Virus record (IMG/VR): IMGVR_UViG_3300021440_000128
Coordinates: 1 to 22,524 of that record
Source of the DNA: a virus
Strand: one strand, 5' to 3'
DNA length: 22,524 nt
Shown here piece by piece: positions 11,227-18,617 of this stretch. The notes beneath the pieces were generated by a model, which was not told the origin of the DNA, ran no database searches, and saw only the letters and a program-made list of their open reading frames with translations. The position numbers and the translations under genes are program-made. The stretch's first letter is position 1, and every line of letters begins with the position of its first letter.

Positions 11227-13716
11227 TTATCTACCTCCGGACAAAAATGCATTGCTTGCATTAGCGTTCGCCACAACCGTGCCAAAATTATCATTTCCAA
11301 AGTACGCGGAAACGTACACCGGCGCAGCTCCGGCAGCCGCCAGCTGTGAAATGCCGCTGTTTATGTTTGCAAGGCTTCCGGAATAGTCTGGCGCAGCTGC
11401 AGGCGTTACGCCGCCCGCGATCGTGCTGGCCATAAGGTTTATGCTGTTCTGCAATGCGGGCAATTCGCTTTCCATGCCTTCATCAAACAGCTTTACCATG
11501 TCGGCGCCTGGGTTATTATAGGCCCATTCATGCAGCGGGCCTTTTTCCGGAACGGAAAAGCCCAAAAAGTCGGCAATTCCCTCAGCAATATCCGTGCACG
11601 CATCCCACAAAGCACCCGCAGCGCTTTGAATACCGGAAATAATTCCGTCTATCATATCTTTACCCCATTGGAATACATCATCTAATGACGGAATCATATC
11701 GCGGAAAGCGTCGAACACTTCCGCGCCCTTTGTGATTACTTTTTGGATGATATCGCCAATTAAGCCGCCCACTGCCGTGAGTAATTCAACCGTGATTCGT
11801 GGCATGTCTTTAACGATCGCAACGAACAAATCGAAGCCCGTTGAAATCATTTGCCCGACGCCCTCCGGAGAAAGCAGGAAGTCAACAATTCCCGTTATGA
11901 TTTCCGGCAGCCGTTCGATGAGCTGCGGCAGGCTGTCAATTATGCCCGTGGTCAAGCCAATAACTAACTGCAGCGCCGCATCAAGGATAAGCGCCAAATT
12001 TTCCGGGGCTAACAATGTTTCGCAAATAGTGAGAATAGCATCAACTGCAGCCGGGATCAGCTGCGGAAGTGCCTGGGCGATACCCTTAACCACGGTTACA
12101 ATGATCTGTATAGCCGCATCCATGATAAGGCCGATATTTTCCAATATATAATTGGTAAGGTTAAGCACGATCTGCAGCGCCGCATCAATGATGCGCGCCA
12201 GGTTGTCCGGCGCCAGTAATGTAGTTACTAAGCTGTCAATGATCTGAAAAGCGGAATCTATCATCATAGGAAGGTTCTCTATGATGATTTCGGCCAGGGT
12301 ACTAACCACGGTGCCGATAAGTTCAAAAATAACAGGCGCCTGCTTGTTGATTTCGCCTAATACCTCTTTGAGTATATCCGACACGGCCGGGCTGATCTTT
12401 GAAATATCGCCGTCAGCGTCCTTCATGGCCAGCGTGAATTTATTAAGCGCGCTGGTGCCGGTTCCTGCAAGGCTGTTTAATGTCGGCAGCAATACCGTGC
12501 CCAGGGCGTTTTTGGCGGCCGTGGCGCCTTTATCAAGGCGTTCCATTTGGTCATCAAATGCCTGGAAGGCGTCGAAAGTTTCACTATCAAGCACGTACCC
12601 GGTTGTATGTGCTTCCTCAGAAAGCGCCTTAAATTGGTCAATGGCGCCCTCCTGGAGCAACGGGCCCAACTCTTTGGCCGACTTCCCGAGCAGCTCCATG
12701 CTCAATAAATCGCGCTCGGTGCCCGATTCCATTTCGGAAAGAGCCTGCAAAACTTCAAACATTACTTCTTCACTGTTGCGAAGATTTCCGTTTGCATCCG
12801 TTACGGATATGCCAAGCTGATCGTAAGCGCTGGCGGATTTGCTTAGCGCTTCTTCCGCCGCTTTGTTATATTCTTCCTGGGAAATCTTTCCGGCTTTCAG
12901 CTTTTCATCAAGGCCGGCAAGTGTTTCATAGTATTTTGAATCCGCTTCGTTGGCGGAGTTCATGGATTTCTCAAGCTTCGTCATGGAGCCGGTTAATGTG
13001 GTCACATCCACATCAATGAGCCCGGCTACATAATTCCATTCCTGCAGCGTTTCCGTGGAAACGCCCGTTTTCTGTGAAAGCGTGTTGATCTCGTCAACAT
13101 AATCGCCCGCGGCAAGGGTACACCCCGCCAGCGTTTCGCCTACTTCTTTGGCAGCTCCCACGGCAGCGGCAAAGGCTCCGGCCATAGCGGCACCCGTGGC
13201 GCCTGCCACGGCGCCCAGGGCATCAAGGGCCGCGCTGCTGCTGTTGCTCTCTTCTTCTACTTCTTCCAGGGCGCCGGCAGCTTCTTCCGAATTATCGGAA
13301 AGCTCTCCCATTTCCTCCGGAGCATCACCCGAAAGCCCCGACATGGCCGAGCTTGTGTTTTCCGCTTCCGTTTCAAGGCCGGCAAGTGTCTGTTCTGTGC
13401 GCGAAATTTCCGCCTGCAATTCGGCTATCTGTTCAGTAGTCGCGCCGCCTTCCTGGCCTAATGTGCTCATGGCCTGTTCAGCCGTGGCCTTCAATACGTC
13501 AAGTTTTTGGCTGTTCTGTTCTATGGCATCACTAAGCAAAGCGCTTTTGCTGGTCAATAGCTCCATGTTTGAGCTATCGAATTTTAAAGCACTGTTAACG
13601 CTCTTCAAAGCGCTATTGGTTTTAGAAAGCTGGCTGTCAGCTTCCTTTAAGGACGAAACAAGGCCGGAAGTTTTGCCGGCTATATCTATCGTTATACCTA
13701 CAATTTTCCCGGCCAT
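11227..13716 (-). CDS. Tail tape measure protein
   Basis: 829-aa protein, by far the longest in the operon, setting tail length and passed through the tube during DNA ejection. N-terminus (~20-160) is Ala/Ser/Glu-rich coiled coil; 155-205 is Ala/Gly-rich hydrophobic (GAVAGATGAAMAGAFAAAVG); ~450-660 is a long run of hydrophobic helices containing a repeat with 69-residue period (LAPDNLARIIDAALQIVLNL at 501 and LAPENLALILDAALQLVIGL at 570). The C-terminal part (SVPEKGPLHEWAYNNPGADM, ~721-740) is the conserved tape-measure tail-end motif. It follows the chaperone pair, whose frameshift tail ends in its ribosome binding site (GGGAGG), so the two are translationally linked. Confidence 0.92.
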   Translation of the reverse strand: MAGKIVGITIDIAGKTSGLVSSLKEADSQLSKTNSALKSVNSALKFDSSNMELLTSKSALLSDAIEQNSQKLDVLKATAEQAMSTLGQEGGATTEQIAELQAEISRTEQTLAGLETEAENTSSAMSGLSGDAPEEMGELSDNSEEAAGALEEVEEESNSSSAALDALGAVAGATGAAMAGAFAAAVGAAKEVGETLAGCTLAAGDYVDEINTLSQKTGVSTETLQEWNYVAGLIDVDVTTLTGSMTKLEKSMNSANEADSKYYETLAGLDEKLKAGKISQEEYNKAAEEALSKSASAYDQLGISVTDANGNLRNSEEVMFEVLQALSEMESGTERDLLSMELLGKSAKELGPLLQEGAIDQFKALSEEAHTTGYVLDSETFDAFQAFDDQMERLDKGATAAKNALGTVLLPTLNSLAGTGTSALNKFTLAMKDADGDISKISPAVSDILKEVLGEINKQAPVIFELIGTVVSTLAEIIIENLPMMIDSAFQIIDSLVTTLLAPDNLARIIDAALQIVLNLTNYILENIGLIMDAAIQIIVTVVKGIAQALPQLIPAAVDAILTICETLLAPENLALILDAALQLVIGLTTGIIDSLPQLIERLPEIITGIVDFLLSPEGVGQMISTGFDLFVAIVKDMPRITVELLTAVGGLIGDIIQKVITKGAEVFDAFRDMIPSLDDVFQWGKDMIDGIISGIQSAAGALWDACTDIAEGIADFLGFSVPEKGPLHEWAYNNPGADMVKLFDEGMESELPALQNSINLMASTIAGGVTPAAAPDYSGSLANINSGISQLAAAGAAPVYVSAYFGNDNFGTVVANANASNAFLSGGR

Positions 13717-13721
13717 GTTTT

Positions 13722-14269
13722 TTAACCTCCCATAAAATGGCTGCGCAGCATTTTACCGTCGCCCTTGATAGGCCATTGCTGGCGGTCGTTATGGTTTTCT
13801 GCGCATAGATCTAATAACTGGCCCACGGTAATGAAATCCAGTTCAAAAATAGAAAAGCCCAGCTGTTTGGCGCGGAGCCGTAAAATGTTTCTATTATTGG
13901 TTCTTACTGTGGGCTGATTTGGTTTTTTTCTTTTGCTGTACTGGCGAAGCTTTCGACCCAGCCCGTCAAAATGGCATCATTGGCGGCGGATCCGGCAACA
14001 AATGCGCCGGCGTCAAACTGTTCCGCCCATTCCAAATACATGGCCATTGTGAGCCTGTTCGAAAGCTCTTTGATGCTCTTTTCGGCCTGCATGTTGGTAA
14101 CAAAGGCCATTTTCTGCAGACGGCCACGCTTGTGGAATAGCGTTTTATCCTCTTTTAGCTTCAAAGTGAGTTCAATAAGATCCTCACCAAATACCTGGTA
14201 ATATAGTTCTGCTGTATTCGCATTAAATACAAATTTATATTCTTTTCCGTTTAAAATTGCTGTTTTCAT
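13722..14269 (-). CDS. Tail assembly chaperone, -1 frameshift fusion (GT-like, 182 aa)
   Basis: Codons GAA AAA AAC at 13930-13922 place A AAA AAC in the correct phase for simultaneous -1 slippage. After slipping, the -1 frame stays open for 66 more codons and stops at TAA 13724-13722, six bases before the tape measure ATG. The product is 116 zero-frame residues plus a 66-residue tail (begins PNQPTVRTNN, contains FSIFELDFITVGQLLDLCAE), giving 182 aa, the GT form that recruits the tape measure protein. The new tail contains the typical D-x-x-T/V-x-GQ/EL-x-DL pattern. No strong downstream stimulatory stem is obvious. Slippage frequency cannot be judged from sequence. Confidence 0.85.
13904..14269 (-). 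CDS. Tail assembly chaperone, short form (G-like)
   Basis: 121-aa zero-frame product. The ATG at 14269 (MKTAILNGKEYKFVFNANTA) is chosen because GGGAGAAAGCAATAC precedes it; a longer in-frame start at 14329 has no such site and lies in the intercistronic hairpin. The protein starts with a small beta domain and continues as an alpha-helical domain, the layout of siphophage G-type chaperones that bind tape measure before tail tube polymerisation. Located between major tail protein and tape measure. Near its end is the slippery heptamer A AAA AAC (13928-13922). Confidence 0.85.
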   Translation of the reverse strand: MKTAILNGKEYKFVFNANTAELYYQVFGEDLIELTLKLKEDKTLFHKRGRLQKMAFVTNMQAEKSIKELSNRLTMAMYLEWAEQFDAGAFVAGSAANDAILTGWVESFASTAKEKNQISPQ

Positions 14270-14301
14270 GTATTGCTTTCTCCCTAAATTATTCCCCCTA
14301 T

Positions 14302-14329
14302 AAAAGTGCCCCGGACGAATCCAGGGCAC
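14302..14329 (-). terminator. Intercistronic hairpin with UUCG loop, probable attenuator after major tail gene
   Basis: Minus strand RNA: GUGCCC (14329-14324), a U/G pair, GGA, the stable UUCG tetraloop, UCC, GGGCAC (14311-14306), followed by UUUUA. This 10-bp stem and U tract lies between the major tail protein stop (14380) and the chaperone start (14269). It could lower transcription downstream of the highly needed tail tube gene or protect the upstream mRNA 3' end. Confidence 0.7.
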
Positions 14330-14379
14330 CCAAATAGGAAGGAAGCAACCATGCAGTTACATGGTAGCTAGCTGAATGA

Positions 14380-15000
14380 TTAAATTGACGGTGCATAAAC
14401 AGCTTCGTAGAAGTCATCGTATGCGGTCGCGTCCGTGGTAGCCGATACAGTGGCGCCAATCGCGTGCTTATTAAGGCCGCCTACAACATCCACATCAGCG
14501 CGCGGCATAACACGGATGTTTGCCGTAGCTGTTTTCGGTGTCGTGCTATCCGTCTTTGTTTCCCAATCGCCGGACGGATTTGTAAGCATGCACTTATAAA
14601 ATACGTATCTTGTCGGCACGGTGTCGGTGTCTGTTTCGAACATAAGCGCAAAATAAAGCGGGCGATCTTCGGAACATTCAATAATTGCGCCGTTGTTATC
14701 TTTGAGCCTGCCAAGCAATTCCGTGGCAGCCCACTCCGGCACGTGCATGCTCTCGTATGATCCGTCATAACCCGGGTTACTCATGGTTGTGTACCAGACG
14801 CCGTTATCTGCGTAGCTGTCCGCGCTTGTGGCCTTTGTGTTCAATGTCATATGTACGGCACCCGGCCACGCCTTCGGCTCCCCGTATGTCGTTGTTACTT
14901 CACCCGTTAACGCGTCGCGTGCTTCGGTTACGCTGGCAATGTAAACATTGCTAAGGCCAAACATGACGGAGCCTTCTGCTCCTTTTGGTGTAATAGCCAT
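14380..15000 (-). CDS. Major tail protein (tail tube subunit)
   Basis: 206-aa protein with the pattern of Gram-positive siphophage tube proteins: N-terminal FGLSNVYIASVTEA, then LKDNNGAIIECSEDRPLYFA and FYKCMLTNPSGDWETKTDST (near 160), ending in a small C-terminal segment. Polymerises around the tape measure to form the tail tube. The ATG follows AAAGGAGGAATAACAAA, the strongest ribosome site in this part of the operon. A hairpin with U-run follows the gene. Positioned between the head-tail connector block and the tail chaperones, exactly as in HK97/phi11-like genomes. Confidence 0.88.
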   Translation of the reverse strand: MAITPKGAEGSVMFGLSNVYIASVTEARDALTGEVTTTYGEPKAWPGAVHMTLNTKATSADSYADNGVWYTTMSNPGYDGSYESMHVPEWAATELLGRLKDNNGAIIECSEDRPLYFALMFETDTDTVPTRYVFYKCMLTNPSGDWETKTDSTTPKTATANIRVMPRADVDVVGGLNKHAIGATVSATTDATAYDDFYEAVYAPSI

Positions 15001-15015
15001 TTTGTTATTCCTCCT

Positions 15016-15468
15016 TTATTGTTGTAGTGCTTTTTCTATCTCTTTAGGTAGTTCCGTTTCGATCATCTTAGAAACGGGCTCAATGTGCTTTTTCCCGGCA
15101 ACACGTTGGCCGCTGGCCTTTGGCTTTTTGCCCCAAAGTATTTTTTCGTGGCCGTTTTCCAGCAAGTGCGTGAGCTGGCCGTATTTCTTGTTATAAAGAA
15201 TGTTACGGCGCACGCCCTTTTTATCCGCCTTACTCTCGTACACCCAGCCGCGCGCGTAGTTTCTCCAGCCGTTTTCCATTGATGCGGCCCGGAGCTCTAA
15301 CACGGCTTGTTTTGACACGTCATCAATAACGGCCTGCATGGTTTCATCCACGGCCATGCCGTAGGCTAATAGCACGTCGTTGATTTCGCGCCTTATGTCG
15401 CTGGCATCATCCAGGATTAGCGAACGTTCCCGCCGGAGCTTTCCGGCTTCGGTCATTGGCCTGCCCAT
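15016..15468 (-). CDS. Head-tail connector protein (HK97 gp10-like)
   Basis: 150-aa protein. The HK97 gp10-like signature is clear: a helical N-terminus, then LTHLLENGHEK (~99-109), the Gly/Lys-rich GKKPKASGQRVAG and HIEPVSKMIE (~127-136). These proteins sit at the neck and tail terminator interface, sealing the head before tail joining. The ATG follows GGAGGGCTAACAC, 3 nt after the preceding stop. It is one of four consecutive small connector genes between the capsid and tail modules. Confidence 0.85.
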   Translation of the reverse strand: MGRPMTEAGKLRRERSLILDDASDIRREINDVLLAYGMAVDETMQAVIDDVSKQAVLELRAASMENGWRNYARGWVYESKADKKGVRRNILYNKKYGQLTHLLENGHEKILWGKKPKASGQRVAGKKHIEPVSKMIETELPKEIEKALQQ

Positions 15469-15471
15469 GTG

Positions 15472-15891
15472 TTAGCCCTCCCCGTTTTCCTCCGGATCTT
15501 CCTCCGGATCATCCGGCACGGGTTCCGGCTCCGGTGTCGGTGTCGGTTCCGGTGTCGGCAGCGGTTCCACGGCTCCCGTGATCGCGCCAAACGTGTAAAC
15601 TTCCATAAAAGCGCGCTGGCCGTCTATGAATGAAGTATCATGCTGCCACGGAAGCTTTGCCGCCTGGAGCGCGTTCTCAATTTCGGCCATTGCTGAAAAA
15701 TCCTTACTGAGCGTGTAAAGCTCCAGGGTGCCGGAAACGTTAACGCTATAAGTCACGTTATCAGCTGCAGTGTTATTATCCGCGACAACGTGCAGCACGG
15801 CATAAGGCAGGAACGTGCCCGCCGGTGCCACGTCAGTACATACCGGGAAGCTGCAGCCGTCAAAGATGCTATAAACTTCATCAAGTGTCAT
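15472..15891 (-). CDS. Tail completion/terminator protein with acidic Pro-Glu tail
   Basis: 139-aa protein. The first ~105 residues (FDGCSFPVCTDVAPAGTFLP, TYSVNVSGTLELYTLSKDFS, AEIENALQAAK) are a compact alpha/beta domain like the tail-terminator/tail-completion proteins that end tube polymerisation. The last ~34 residues are low complexity and strongly acidic (PLPTPEPTPTPEPEPVPDDP, then EEDPEENGEG), unusual for this family and probably a disordered, exposed extension. It overlaps the upstream gene by 4 nt (ATGA). Function inferred from length, fold-like pattern and order. Confidence 0.75.
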   Translation of the reverse strand: MTLDEVYSIFDGCSFPVCTDVAPAGTFLPYAVLHVVADNNTAADNVTYSVNVSGTLELYTLSKDFSAMAEIENALQAAKLPWQHDTSFIDGQRAFMEVYTFGAITGAVEPLPTPEPTPTPEPEPVPDDPEEDPEENGEG

Positions 15892-16226
15892 GGTGTCACC
15901 TCCGGAGCTGCCGCCGAAGTATTCGGGCCCGTTTCAAAACCGAAATGGAGTTCTATCTTGTTTCCGCCGGGTAAATACGTTCTATAGATCGCATACCGCT
16001 GGCCGGAGATCTCTATAACGGTTTCGTTGTGGTACTCAAAAGCCCATAAAAGGGCTTTGCCTTCGGCTGTTAGTCCTGCACTGCTTGCCTGGAAAAATTC
16101 ACTTTGCTGTGCGCTGTAGATCTGTGCGAACACTTCCCGCGTGGCCGTGTCTGTTATGATCGGCTCATGGCGTGCTCCATAAGTCACGCTGCGCGTGATA
16201 AGCTTAACTTTCTTCACGTTCGGCAT
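15888..16226 (-). CDS. Phage head-tail adaptor (head closure) protein
   Basis: 112-aa protein with the pattern of SPP1 gp16-like head-closure proteins: a beta-rich body with AQIYSAQQSEFFQASSAGLT (~34-53), ending in TYLPGGNKIELHFG. It lies between the connector (16230-16547) and tail completion genes and probably forms the stopper ring that closes the portal after packaging. The ATG follows GGAGGTGTAAGCC and starts 3 nt after the preceding stop; its stop overlaps the next ATG. Confidence 0.8.
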   Translation of the reverse strand: MPNVKKVKLITRSVTYGARHEPIITDTATREVFAQIYSAQQSEFFQASSAGLTAEGKALLWAFEYHNETVIEISGQRYAIYRTYLPGGNKIELHFGFETGPNTSAAAPEVTP

Positions 16227-16229
16227 GGC

Positions 16230-16547
16230 TTACACCTCCACGCTGGAAAAATCCCCGAACGCGCTTGACATTGCCAGCGCGCTTACTTGTCTTTCATATA
16301 GGGCTTCCCATTTCGCATGCTGATCCGCATCCGTTTCCAGCTCTTTGGCCACGTAAAGGAACAGCGCCACTTTGTACAGGTCATCAATAGCCAGGGTGTC
16401 GCTTGTCGGGCTGAAATCTGCAACGGCCACAACGTCCGCGGTTTTAGTCATTGAGGAATAACCGGCATTTAAAAGCTGGGTGATTTTCCCGTCGCGGTCA
16501 TTGTCGGTAATATCCAAATAGATTTTTGTTTCGCTTAGAAGTGACAT
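16230..16547 (-). CDS. Head-tail connector protein (gp6-like)
   Basis: 105-aa mainly helical protein (LSETKIYLDITDNDRDGKIT, then LAIDDLYKVALFLYVAKELE) typical of phage head-tail connectors (gp6/gp15-like) that bind the portal ring. Start at 16547 is chosen because GGGAGGGTACCGCA lies before it; a longer in-frame reading from 16655 crosses the terminator hairpin at 16580-16605 and is rejected. It is the first gene after that internal attenuator. Confidence 0.8.
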   Translation of the reverse strand: MSLLSETKIYLDITDNDRDGKITQLLNAGYSSMTKTADVVAVADFSPTSDTLAIDDLYKVALFLYVAKELETDADQHAKWEALYERQVSALAMSSAFGDFSSVEV

Positions 16548-16579
16548 TGCGGTACCCTCCCACTGAGATAGAAAAGCCG

Positions 16580-16605
16580 AAAAAAGGAAGCTGTTATGCT
16601 TCCTT
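16580..16605 (-). terminator. Internal terminator/attenuator after capsid block
   Basis: Minus strand: AAGGAAGC (16605-16598), loop ATAACA, GCTTCCTT (16591-16584), then a run of T. An 8-bp stem with U-run; the stop codon of the 64-aa gene (TAA, 16596-16594) lies in its loop, so translating ribosomes would partly cover it. It divides the operon between capsid and connector genes and probably sets a high capsid-to-connector ratio. Confidence 0.75.
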
Positions 16606-16788
16606 CTTTCTTCCCCGCTTCGCGGGTGCTTTCTTTGTTTCTTCTTTCGGATCATCTTCCGGAGCAGGATCCTGCTCCACGGGCTCCATCAAAGCGCTGT
16701 CGAAATCCTTTTCTTTCACTTCGATGATATCGCCCTTTTTAAATAATCCGTAATCGCTGAAAAATGCAGCTTTTACTCTTGCTTTCAT
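16594..16788 (-). CDS. Small basic/acidic-tailed protein, unknown (64 aa)
   Basis: 64 residues. The N-terminal ~32 (MKARVKAAFFSDYGLFKKGD, IIEVKEKDFDSAL) look like a tiny beta-barrel; the rest is an acidic then basic tail (EPVEQDPAPEDDPKEET, KKAPAKRGRKKEA). Start at 16788 follows GGGAGGATTAAACCA. The gene is between the glycosyltransferase and the connector. Small proteins with charged tails at this place can be capsid decoration or scaffold-like factors, but no family is recognised. Confidence 0.65.
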   Translation of the reverse strand: MKARVKAAFFSDYGLFKKGDIIEVKEKDFDSALMEPVEQDPAPEDDPKEETKKAPAKRGRKKEA

Positions 16789-16792
16789 TGGT

Positions 16793-17419
16793 TTAATCCT
16801 CCCTAAGTGCTTCATAGTATTGCTGCGTGAAAACTGTGTGGCCGACATGGCCAAGCTTCAAATCTGTGTCTAAATAGATCTTGTAGCCGAGCTGTCGGGC
16901 ACGCCAGCAAAATGCCAAATCTTCGCCCACGTTGTAAATAGGCCCAAAGAAATCGCCATATTGTGCAGCCATCTCTAAAAGCATATCGGTTTTCATAAGT
17001 ACGCAGCCGAATCCGACGCCCGCCACTTCCTGCAAGCCGGTGAGCGGCCCGGTGTAATCACTCCAGGCCGCTTTCCCGTCTTTGATTTCCAGCTTGTCAT
17101 ATGCCACGGGCGTGAACGGTGCCACGCGCCGGAAGTAAAGGCCGCTTATGAGATCCGCGCCACTCTCATTTATGCGTTTAAGCAAGTGTTTGAGCGTTTC
17201 CGGCGGGAAAACCATATCAGAATCAAGCCATAAAATGAAATCACATTCAAATTTCATGGCCTGTTTGGCCAAATCGTTCCGGCTGTTATATATAAGGCTT
17301 CCAATGACAAAACTAACAAGGCACTGGCCTTCCTTTTCAAGCATGGCCAGCGCCTGGCTAAACTGTGCCGCCACGGAATCCATGCACGGCACGGCTATAA
17401 GAATTTTAGGCGTTTTCAT
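16793..17419 (-). CDS. Glycosyltransferase family 2-like protein (GT-A fold)
   Basis: 208-aa protein. N-terminus KILIAVPCMDSVAAQFSQAL (residues ~5-24) is the nucleotide-sugar binding start; FILWLDSDMVF carries the DxD motif (D66-S67-D68) that binds the metal and sugar nucleotide; SGLYFRRVAPFTPVAY (~92-107) and VGEDLAFCWRARQLGYKIYL (~164-183, E166-D167) are further GT-A family 2 motifs, with His191/His194 in the C-terminus. Start at 17419 is chosen because AAGGAAG lies correctly before it. No membrane segment, so it is cytosolic. Its location between capsid and connector genes suggests it glycosylates virion proteins, or wall precursors during infection; the substrate cannot be read from sequence. 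Confidence 0.88.
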   Translation of the reverse strand: MKTPKILIAVPCMDSVAAQFSQALAMLEKEGQCLVSFVIGSLIYNSRNDLAKQAMKFECDFILWLDSDMVFPPETLKHLLKRINESGADLISGLYFRRVAPFTPVAYDKLEIKDGKAAWSDYTGPLTGLQEVAGVGFGCVLMKTDMLLEMAAQYGDFFGPIYNVGEDLAFCWRARQLGYKIYLDTDLKLGHVGHTVFTQQYYEALRED

Positions 17420-17457
17420 AGCTTTGTACTTCCTTCCCAAAAAGTAGAGCTTTTAAA

Positions 17458-18615
17458 TTACTCCGTCGGCTTAGCGATCTTAACGAAGCAGTTCGGGCCA
17501 ACGATACCGATACCAACCATTTGGCGGCCAATGATTCTTACAAGATCATTAGTAGCAAGTGTGGTTTCGTCGTACTTGATGGTTACATCGTCGCCGTTCG
17601 GGGTTGTGAGCAGTGCGCCTTCTGCGAAGTCACCAACGTAAGCGAATGTTACGCCGGAAGTAGCTGCGGAGAAAGAAGCGATAGAGTTATCAAATTCAAC
17701 TTCAAGGCCTTCGAAAGGATCATAGCCATAGTTACCGGCAGCCTGTACAGCCTTGAAGGCGCTCCATGTCTGCTTATTCATAACAATAACGGGGTTAGTA
17801 GCCTGGTCAGACAGCTGGCCCATAGCGCTTGCAATAGTTCCCAGCGCAATGGATCCAGTAGAAACAACCGGAACGCCTACGCAAGTAGTGCCCACGTTAG
17901 TGGAAACGGTGCCGCATGCTTCGATAGCGGCAATAAGAAGCGCCTGGATCTTCTTAGCGATCTGATATGTGAGCTCATCATAGATATAACGCAGAAATTC
18001 TTCGCCGCGCATGTCTACTACTTCGTCACTGATATTGATAAACTTCTTAACAGACTGCGGCACAATGGTGAGAATACCGAGCACGAGAGTTTCCTCAGTG
18101 ATCGGGTCACCGCCCTCAGTGTGTACCACGGCCCCGCTTGCGGAAATCTCAAAAGATACTTTTAAATTACCCTGTACGGCAAGGCGGCGAACGCGGGAAA
18201 CAAGCGTATTACGCTGCCAAGCGTTCTTAACGATATCATAGACTACTGCAGGAACGGGCACCGTTCCGGAAGCGTTCTCAGTAAGAAGGGCGCGGCACTC
18301 CATGAAATTGTCATCACCCTTGCGGATAGCATTAGCGTACGCATCAACATATGCGGCGCTGTTACGGATCTCGTTTACATCCATTTTTCTTTCCTCCAAT
18401 GTTGTGTTGTCGATCTGCGCAACGGTTTCCACATCCAGGGCACCCGCTGCAATTTTATTTCGTACTTCCTGGCGCTGTGCTTCCGCGTCAGAAAGTTCCT
18501 TTTTTCTAGCCGTCAGCTGTTCAACCTCAGCATTGAGCGCGTCAAGGTCAGCGCCTTCCGCTGTGATCTCATCGGCAATAGCGGCCAAACGTGTGTTGAT
18601 CTCGTCAATGTTCAT
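17458..18615 (-). CDS. Major capsid protein (HK97 fold)
   Basis: 385-aa protein forming the icosahedral shell. Residues ~1-75 are a Glu/Ala-rich coiled-coil delta domain (NAEVEQLTARKKELSDAEAQ) acting as built-in scaffold. The HK97-fold body starts near residue 80 (NEIRNSAAYVDAYANAIRKG) and contains QSVKKFINISDEVVDM, the E-loop/A-domain segments and a C-terminal DDVTIKYDETTLATNDLVRI. The protease gene just upstream is expected to remove the delta domain near residue 70-80. Good ribosome site TGGAGGTATAAAA. Highly confident by order and pattern. Confidence 0.94.
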   Translation of the reverse strand: MNIDEINTRLAAIADEITAEGADLDALNAEVEQLTARKKELSDAEAQRQEVRNKIAAGALDVETVAQIDNTTLEERKMDVNEIRNSAAYVDAYANAIRKGDDNFMECRALLTENASGTVPVPAVVYDIVKNAWQRNTLVSRVRRLAVQGNLKVSFEISASGAVVHTEGGDPITEETLVLGILTIVPQSVKKFINISDEVVDMRGEEFLRYIYDELTYQIAKKIQALLIAAIEACGTVSTNVGTTCVGVPVVSTGSIALGTIASAMGQLSDQATNPVIVMNKQTWSAFKAVQAAGNYGYDPFEGLEVEFDNSIASFSAATSGVTFAYVGDFAEGALLTTPNGDDVTIKYDETTLATNDLVRIIGRQMVGIGIVGPNCFVKIAKPTE

Positions 18616-18617
18616 TT

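Noticed and set aside
13148-13735. 195-aa open frame on the plus strand
   Set aside because: Lies antisense to the tape measure gene; Ala/Ser-rich composition mirrors the opposite-strand repeats; no ribosome site or context.
17521-18165. 214-aa open frame on the plus strand
   Set aside because: Antisense to the major capsid protein, no family resemblance, and no plausible promoter or ribosome site.
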